The notes under the pieces were generated by a model. It saw nothing but the letters and a program-made list of their open reading frames with translations. It was not told the origin of the DNA and made no database searches. Both the position numbers and the translations under genes were made by a program. A stretch of DNA of 64,000 nt from Streptomyces globosus (GTDB lineage: Bacteria > Actinomycetota > Actinomycetes > Streptomycetales > Streptomycetaceae): positions 5,585,501-5,649,500 of the forward strand of contig NZ_CP030862.1 in assembly GCF_003325375.1 (NCBI RefSeq). Reading direction: 5' to 3'. Below are positions 59,761-64,000 of the stretch, one piece after another; within the stretch, counting starts at the first letter, position 1, and every line of letters begins with the position of its first letter.

Positions 59761-61035
59761 GTGGTCGACGCACACAGGACGTTCGTCATCGTCGGCGCGG
59801 GACTGGCCGGGGCCAAGGCGGCGGAGGCGCTGCGGTCCGAGGGGTTCAGGGGGCGGGTCATCCTGATCGGTGACGAGCGCGACCACCCGTACGAGCGGCC
59901 CCCGCTCTCCAAGGGCTACCTCCAGGGCAAGGAGGAGCGCGACAGCGTCTTCGTCCACGAGCCGTCCTGGTACGCGCGCGCCGACATCGAGCTGCACCTC
60001 GGCCAGCCCGCCGTGCACCTGGACCGGGCCGCCCGCAAGGTGGTCCTCGGCGACGGCACCGCCGTGCACTACGACAAGCTGCTGCTCGCCACGGGCGCCG
60101 AGCCGCGCCGCCTCGACATCCCCGGCACCGGCCTGGCCGGCGTGCACCACCTGCGCCGGCTGTCCCACGCCGAGCGGCTGCGCGGCGTCCTGGCGACCCT
60201 GGGCAGGGACAACGGGCACCTGCTGATCGCGGGGGCCGGCTGGATCGGCCTGGAGGTCGCGGCGGCGGCCCGCGGCTACGGGGCCGAGGTGACCGTGGTG
60301 GAGCCGCTGGCGACGCCGCTGCACGCGGTGCTCGGTCCGGAGATCGGGCGGCTCTTCGGCGACCTGCACGCCGAGAACGGCGTCCGCTTCCACTTCGGGG
60401 CACGGCTCACCGAGATCGTCGGCCAGGACGGGATGGTGCTGGCCGTCCGCACCGACGACGGCGAGGAGCACCCGGCGCACGCGGTGCTCGCCGCGATCGG
60501 GGCCGCGCCGCGCACCGCGCTCGCCGAGGCCGCCGGGCTGGCGCTGGTGGACCGGGAGCACGGCGGCGGCATCGCCGTGGACGCCTCGCTGCGCACCTCC
60601 GACCCGGATATCCACGCCGCCGGCGACGTGGCGGCCGCCCACCACCCCCTGCTGGGGACCCGGCTGCGCGTGGAGCACTGGGCGAACGCGCTCAACGGCG
60701 GCCCGGCCGCCGCGCGGGCGATGCTGGGGCAGGAGGTCTCGTACGACAGGGTGCCGTACTTCTTCTCCGACCAGTACGACGTCGGCATGGAGTACTCCGG
60801 ATACGCCCCGGTGGGCGGCTACGACCAGGTCCTGATCCGCGGCGACGCCGCCCGGCGCGAGTTCATCGCCTTCTGGCTGTCGCAGGGCCGGGTGCTCGCC
60901 GGGATGAACGTCAACGTGTGGGACGTCACCGGCCACATCCAGGCCCTGATCAGGTCGAAGGCGGTCGTCGACCGCGAGGCGCTGGCGGACCCGTCCGTCC
61001 CGCTGGCCTCCCTGGTTCCGGGCGAGGGCGCCTGA
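59761..61035 (+). CDS. FAD/NAD(P)-dependent ferredoxin reductase-like protein
   Basis: 424 residues. FAD site VIVGAGLAGAKAAEALRSEG, NAD site LLIAGAGWIGLEVAAAARGYG, and the flavin-stabilising DPDIHAAGDVAAAHHP near residue 290. The C-terminal Reductase_C-like domain ends the protein. It belongs to the group of rubredoxin/ferredoxin reductases for oxygenases and P450s; no such partner is near. GTG 59761 is chosen because GAGGAGG lies 6-12 nt upstream; ATG 59746 would include that site in the coding region. Confidence 0.9.
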   Translation: MVDAHRTFVIVGAGLAGAKAAEALRSEGFRGRVILIGDERDHPYERPPLSKGYLQGKEERDSVFVHEPSWYARADIELHLGQPAVHLDRAARKVVLGDGTAVHYDKLLLATGAEPRRLDIPGTGLAGVHHLRRLSHAERLRGVLATLGRDNGHLLIAGAGWIGLEVAAAARGYGAEVTVVEPLATPLHAVLGPEIGRLFGDLHAENGVRFHFGARLTEIVGQDGMVLAVRTDDGEEHPAHAVLAAIGAAPRTALAEAAGLALVDREHGGGIAVDASLRTSDPDIHAAGDVAAAHHPLLGTRLRVEHWANALNGGPAAARAMLGQEVSYDRVPYFFSDQYDVGMEYSGYAPVGGYDQVLIRGDAARREFIAFWLSQGRVLAGMNVNVWDVTGHIQALIRSKAVVDREALADPSVPLASLVPGEGA

Positions 61036-61068
61036 GGGATTCGCGGCGCCCCGCCGTAGACTTCACGG

Positions 61069-62985
61069 GTGGCAGGACGGATCAACGACGACGACGTGAA
61101 GGCGGTACGGGACGCGGTCCCGATCGACGCCGTGGTCTCCGACTACCTCCAACTGCGCAACGCGGGCGGCGGCAACCTCAAGGGCCTGTGCCCCTTCCAC
61201 GACGAGAAGTCCCCGTCCTTCCAGGTCAGCCCGAGCAAGGGGCTCTACCACTGCTTCGGCTGCCAGGCGGGCGGGGACACCCTCGACTTCATCATGAAGA
61301 TCGACCACCTGTCGTTCTCGGAGGCGGTCGAGCGGCTGGCGGCCCAGGCCGGCATCACCCTGCGCTACGAGGAGGGCGGCTACACCGCGGGCACCAGCGG
61401 CCGCGGCGAGCGGATCCGGCTGGTCGAGGCCCACAAGGCCGCGGCCCAGTTCTACATCGACCAGCTCGGCGGCCCGGAGGCGGAGATCGCCCGCCGCTTC
61501 CTGGCCGAGCGCGGCTTCGACCAGGCCGCGGCCGAGCACTTCAGCGTGGGCTACAGCCCGGCCGGCTGGGACCACCTGACCCGCTTCCTGCGCGGCCGCG
61601 GCTTCACCGACCGCGAGCTGATCACCTCGGGCCTCGCCCAGGACAGCCGCAGCGGCAAGCCCATCGACCGCTTCCGCGGCCGCCTGATGTGGCCGATCCG
61701 CGACATCAGCGGCGAGGTCGTCGGCTTCGGCGCGCGCAAGCTCCGCGACGACGACAACGGCCCGAAGTACCTGAACACGCCGGAGACCCCGATCTACCGG
61801 AAGTCCCAGGTCCTGTACGGCATCGACCTGGCCAAGAAGGAGATCGCGAAGACCTCGCGCGCCGTCGTCGTCGAGGGCTACACCGACGTGATGGCCTGCC
61901 ACCTGGCGGGCGTGACGACCGCGATCGCGACCTGCGGCACCGCGTTCGGCGGCGACCACGTCAAGATCCTGCGCCGACTGCTGATGGACAACGCCACCGC
62001 CGAGGTGATCTTCACCTTCGACGGCGACGAGGCCGGGCAGAAGGCCGCGCTGCGCGCCTTCGAGGACGACCAGAAGTTCGCCGCCGAGACCTCGATCGCG
62101 ATCACGCCCGGCGGCATGGACCCCTGCGACCTGCGCCTCGCGCAGGGCGACGGGGCGGTGGCGTCGCTGGTGGAGTCGCGGACCCCGCTGTTCGAGTTCG
62201 CGCTGCGGCACATCGTCTCCCGGCACAACCTGGAGAACCCGGCCGGCCGGGCGGCCGCCCTCGACGAGGCGGCCCCGGTCGTCGCCAACATCAAGAACAT
62301 CGCCATCCAGCACGAGTCGGCGGTCCAGCTGGCGGGCATGCTCGGCATCCGCGACGAGCAGTTCGTCGTGAAGCGGGTCGCGCAGCTCGCGCGCTGGGCC
62401 CGCGAACGCGGCGGCCGGCCGAACGGCGACGGCCCCGGCCCCAGGCCGGCCTCGCCAAGGCGCCCGTACGAGGCCGTGCCCGCGCCGGCGGCGCCCGCCG
62501 GCGGGCCCGCGCTGAACCTGCGCAGCCCCGCGCACCGCACCGAGCGCGAACTGCTCAAGCTGGCCCTGCAGCGCCCGGAGCTGGTCTCGCCCGCGTTCGA
62601 CGCGTACGGGGTGGACGAGTTCACCGCCCCGCCGTACGCGGCGGTCCGGCAGGCCGTCCAGGACGCGGGCGGCGCCTCCGCCGGCGGGGACGGCTACCTG
62701 GCCCGGGTCCGGGATGCCGCGCCGAACGACACGGTCCGCGCCCTCGTCACCGAACTCGCCGTGGAGGCCATCCACTCCAGGACGGTGGACGAGGTGTACG
62801 CCGGCGTCCAGCTGGTCCAGGTCCGGCTGCGCGCGGTCGACCGCCGGGTCCACGAGATCACGGGCACCATGGCCCGCATGGGCCCGCACGCCCCGCCGGA
62901 GCAGCTGGCGGCCGTGCAGGAGGAGCTGTGGGTGCTCCAGCAGTACGCGCAGCGCCTGCGCAACCGCGGCGCCGAAGGCCTGTGA
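61069..62985 (+). CDS. dnaG: DNA primase
   Basis: 638 residues. The zinc-binding domain is canonical (Cys41-His44 in CPFHDEKSPSF, Cys62-Cys65 in HCFGC), followed by the TOPRIM core (VVVEGYTDVMA about 266, FDGDEAG about 317). A C-terminal helicase-binding domain follows a Pro/Gly linker. It makes RNA primers for replication. GTG 61069 lies 6 nt after TAGACT (61057-61062), which predicts a leaderless mRNA. Convergent with the cyclotransferase-like gene, 9 nt apart. Confidence 0.97.
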   Translation: MAGRINDDDVKAVRDAVPIDAVVSDYLQLRNAGGGNLKGLCPFHDEKSPSFQVSPSKGLYHCFGCQAGGDTLDFIMKIDHLSFSEAVERLAAQAGITLRYEEGGYTAGTSGRGERIRLVEAHKAAAQFYIDQLGGPEAEIARRFLAERGFDQAAAEHFSVGYSPAGWDHLTRFLRGRGFTDRELITSGLAQDSRSGKPIDRFRGRLMWPIRDISGEVVGFGARKLRDDDNGPKYLNTPETPIYRKSQVLYGIDLAKKEIAKTSRAVVVEGYTDVMACHLAGVTTAIATCGTAFGGDHVKILRRLLMDNATAEVIFTFDGDEAGQKAALRAFEDDQKFAAETSIAITPGGMDPCDLRLAQGDGAVASLVESRTPLFEFALRHIVSRHNLENPAGRAAALDEAAPVVANIKNIAIQHESAVQLAGMLGIRDEQFVVKRVAQLARWARERGGRPNGDGPGPRPASPRRPYEAVPAPAAPAGGPALNLRSPAHRTERELLKLALQRPELVSPAFDAYGVDEFTAPPYAAVRQAVQDAGGASAGGDGYLARVRDAAPNDTVRALVTELAVEAIHSRTVDEVYAGVQLVQVRLRAVDRRVHEITGTMARMGPHAPPEQLAAVQEELWVLQQYAQRLRNRGAEGL

Positions 62986-62994
62986 AGCCCGCCT

Positions 62995-63462
62995 TCAGCG
63001 GCTGAGCCAGTCCCCGCCCGGTATCCGGGTGCCCGACTTCCGCAGCCGCCGGGCCAGCGGCGCGGCCGCCAGGTACACCCAGGCCGCGGTGCGGGTGCCG
63101 TCGGGGCGGAGCGCGTCGCAGCGGACCCGGTCGTACAGGTTCCGCGGCAGCCCGGGGCCGTGGTACTCCTCCAGCCGGTCCAGTTCGGCCAGCAGCGCCC
63201 CGTACGCGCCCGGCGCCGCCGTGACCAGCTCGCCGACGACGTGGGCCCCCGGGTGCCGGACGGCGTACGGGTAGCCGGGGCCGTCGTACAGCTCGGCGCC
63301 GGGCAGCCGGGCGGGCTCCTCGGCCGCGGTGCGGCCGCGCAGGAACACCGCGTGGTTGGCCTCGCCGGGGCGCAGGGTCCCGTACACGAAGAACGGCAGC
63401 TCGGCGGCGGTGGCCGGCGGGCGGACCGCATGCGGGTCCTCGGGCCGGACGGACGGGCTCAC
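62995..63462 (-). CDS. Gamma-glutamylcyclotransferase-like protein
   Basis: 155 residues with the GGCT fold. The substrate loop is VYGTLRPGEANHAV (about 26-39) and the catalytic Glu is probably Glu78 in HVVGELVTA. LDRLEEYHGPG and DRVRCDALRPDGTRTAAWVYLA are family features. It forms 5-oxoproline from gamma-glutamyl amines; the substrate here is unknown. GTG 63462 has GGGAGG upstream. Confidence 0.9.
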   Translation of the reverse strand: MSPSVRPEDPHAVRPPATAAELPFFVYGTLRPGEANHAVFLRGRTAAEEPARLPGAELYDGPGYPYAVRHPGAHVVGELVTAAPGAYGALLAELDRLEEYHGPGLPRNLYDRVRCDALRPDGTRTAAWVYLAAAPLARRLRKSGTRIPGGDWLSR

Positions 63463-63782
63463 TGGGCCTCCCTCGGGTGCGGCGGACGGGGACGGGGACG
63501 TGGCCGGGCGGGCCGCGTCTTCGGCGGCGGCCCGCGCGGTCCCGGCCGGGCCGCCTCCACGGTACGCACCGCGGCCCGGGCCCGGAACGGGGGTTCCGGC
63601 TCCGTGTCACCCGGACGGCGCCCGTACGGTACCCGTCGCCCGTTCGGCCCAGCCCCCGGCCCGTGACCAGCGCGGACGCCGGCGCACTGGCTATGGCCTG
63701 ACGCACCATCAGCATGCGGTGGGGGCGCGGGCCGGGTTACCACGGGAGCACGCCCCGTGTCCGTGTGCCACCAGGAGCCGCC
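63463..63782. other. 320-nt divergent gap before the last gene
   Basis: No supported ORF. GC-rich promoter-type DNA with CGGGGACGGGGACGTGG-like short repeats near 63485-63500. AGGAG (63773-63777) is the ribosome site for ATG 63783. Confidence 0.3.
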
Positions 63783-64000
63783 ATGCGACGCCGCACCGCC
63801 CGTGTGCTCACCGCGACCGCGCTCACCGCCGCCGCGGTCGCCTGCCAGTCCGCCGGGGCGGCGGGTTTCGCCCCGGGCGACTTCGCCGTGCTGGAGGTGT
63901 GGCCGAAGAAGGCGGCGCCGGGTGCCATGGTCACCGCGAACACGACCGCCTGCGGGTCGGGCGGGCATGCGGACGGCGACGCCACCATGGTCGGCGGCGG
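63783..64000 (+). CDS. Exported protein, N-terminal part
   Basis: Cut by the right edge; 72 residues visible. The start MRRRTARVLTATALTAAAVA is a signal peptide, ending in AVAC as a weak lipobox or cleaved after AGA. The mature part begins with DFAVLEVWPKKAAPGAMVTA, an Ig-like or beta-sandwich opening seen in secreted Streptomyces proteins. AGGAG precedes ATG 63783. Function not inferred. Confidence 0.72.
   Translation, partial: MRRRTARVLTATALTAAAVACQSAGAAGFAPGDFAVLEVWPKKAAPGAMVTANTTACGSGGHADGDATMVGG

Overview
The window is high-GC actinobacterial DNA that reads as the conserved core of a Streptomyces chromosome. The reasons are the extreme GC bias at third codon positions, frequent GTG starts, a FasR-fabD-fabH-acpP-fabF operon, DUF3052, DUF3145 and DUF475 proteins, an MreB-like Mbl, an HrdA-type sigma factor and a homodimeric-type pyruvate dehydrogenase E1. 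I saw no prophage, transposase, CRISPR array or plasmid backbone. Gene families were assigned from motifs and remembered family features; no database search was run.

Layout. 1-4.8 kb is a Ter (tellurium-resistance family) stress cluster: a CitE-like aldolase cut by the left edge, four TerD-family proteins and a TerC-like DUF475 membrane protein. 4.9-9.2 kb holds a thiol peroxidase, DUF3052 and aceE. 9.3-13.2 kb holds a K+-channel protein, a secreted I36-type peptidase-inhibitor-like protein, and a divergent TetR/MFS-efflux pair. 13.3-18.6 kb holds an alpha/beta hydrolase, a DUF4429 protein, a MerR-aldo/keto reductase operon divergent from a serine hydrolase, and a pirin. 18.7-24.1 kb is the type II fatty-acid synthase operon with its activator FasR and DUF3145. 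24.4-34.4 kb holds a GDSL lipoprotein, a CPFC membrane protein, a nitrilase-like amidohydrolase, two large membrane glycosyltransferase-type proteins, a DUF1707/DUF4190 protein, a hotdog-like protein, an HxlR/reductase pair and an EI24 protein. 34.4-36.4 kb is an Ohr/quinone-oxidoreductase/MarR stress unit. 36.5-45.6 kb holds a zinc-ribbon membrane protein, Mbl, an AsnC/LysE pair, a fused carboxyltransferase, a carboxylate-amine ligase, a pentapeptide-repeat protein and a DUF4397 surface protein. 45.6-46.4 kb has no convincing gene. It is followed by three minus-strand tRNA genes (one CAU, two nearly identical Asn-GUU). 47-53.8 kb holds a YtxH-like protein, an FGGY kinase, a heterodimeric ABC exporter and hrdA. 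54-64 kb holds an assimilatory nitrate reductase, a broken SDR fragment, a SanA-like protein, a CbiX-like chelatase, a dGTPase, a ferredoxin-reductase-like flavoprotein, dnaG, a gamma-glutamylcyclotransferase-like protein and the start of a secreted protein.

Working together. The fab operon makes acyl chains under FasR control. Adjacent regulator/target pairs (TetR-MFS, MerR-AKR, HxlR-reductase, MarR-MDR-Ohr, AsnC-LysE) are compact stress or export switches. The nitrate reductase and the CbiX-like chelatase are both linked to nitrate/nitrite assimilation, the second through siroheme.

Two features recur. At least fifteen genes have a -10-like hexamer only 6-8 nt before the start codon, which predicts leaderless mRNAs. 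Convergent gene pairs are separated by long perfect hairpins with no U-tract. I found no complete unknown multi-gene system. The best leads are an 11-mer shared by both flanks of the fab cluster, an Mbl with an eroded ATP site, a MerR switch that may serve two divergent leaderless promoters, and two small envelope proteins with odd Cys or sorting-like termini.
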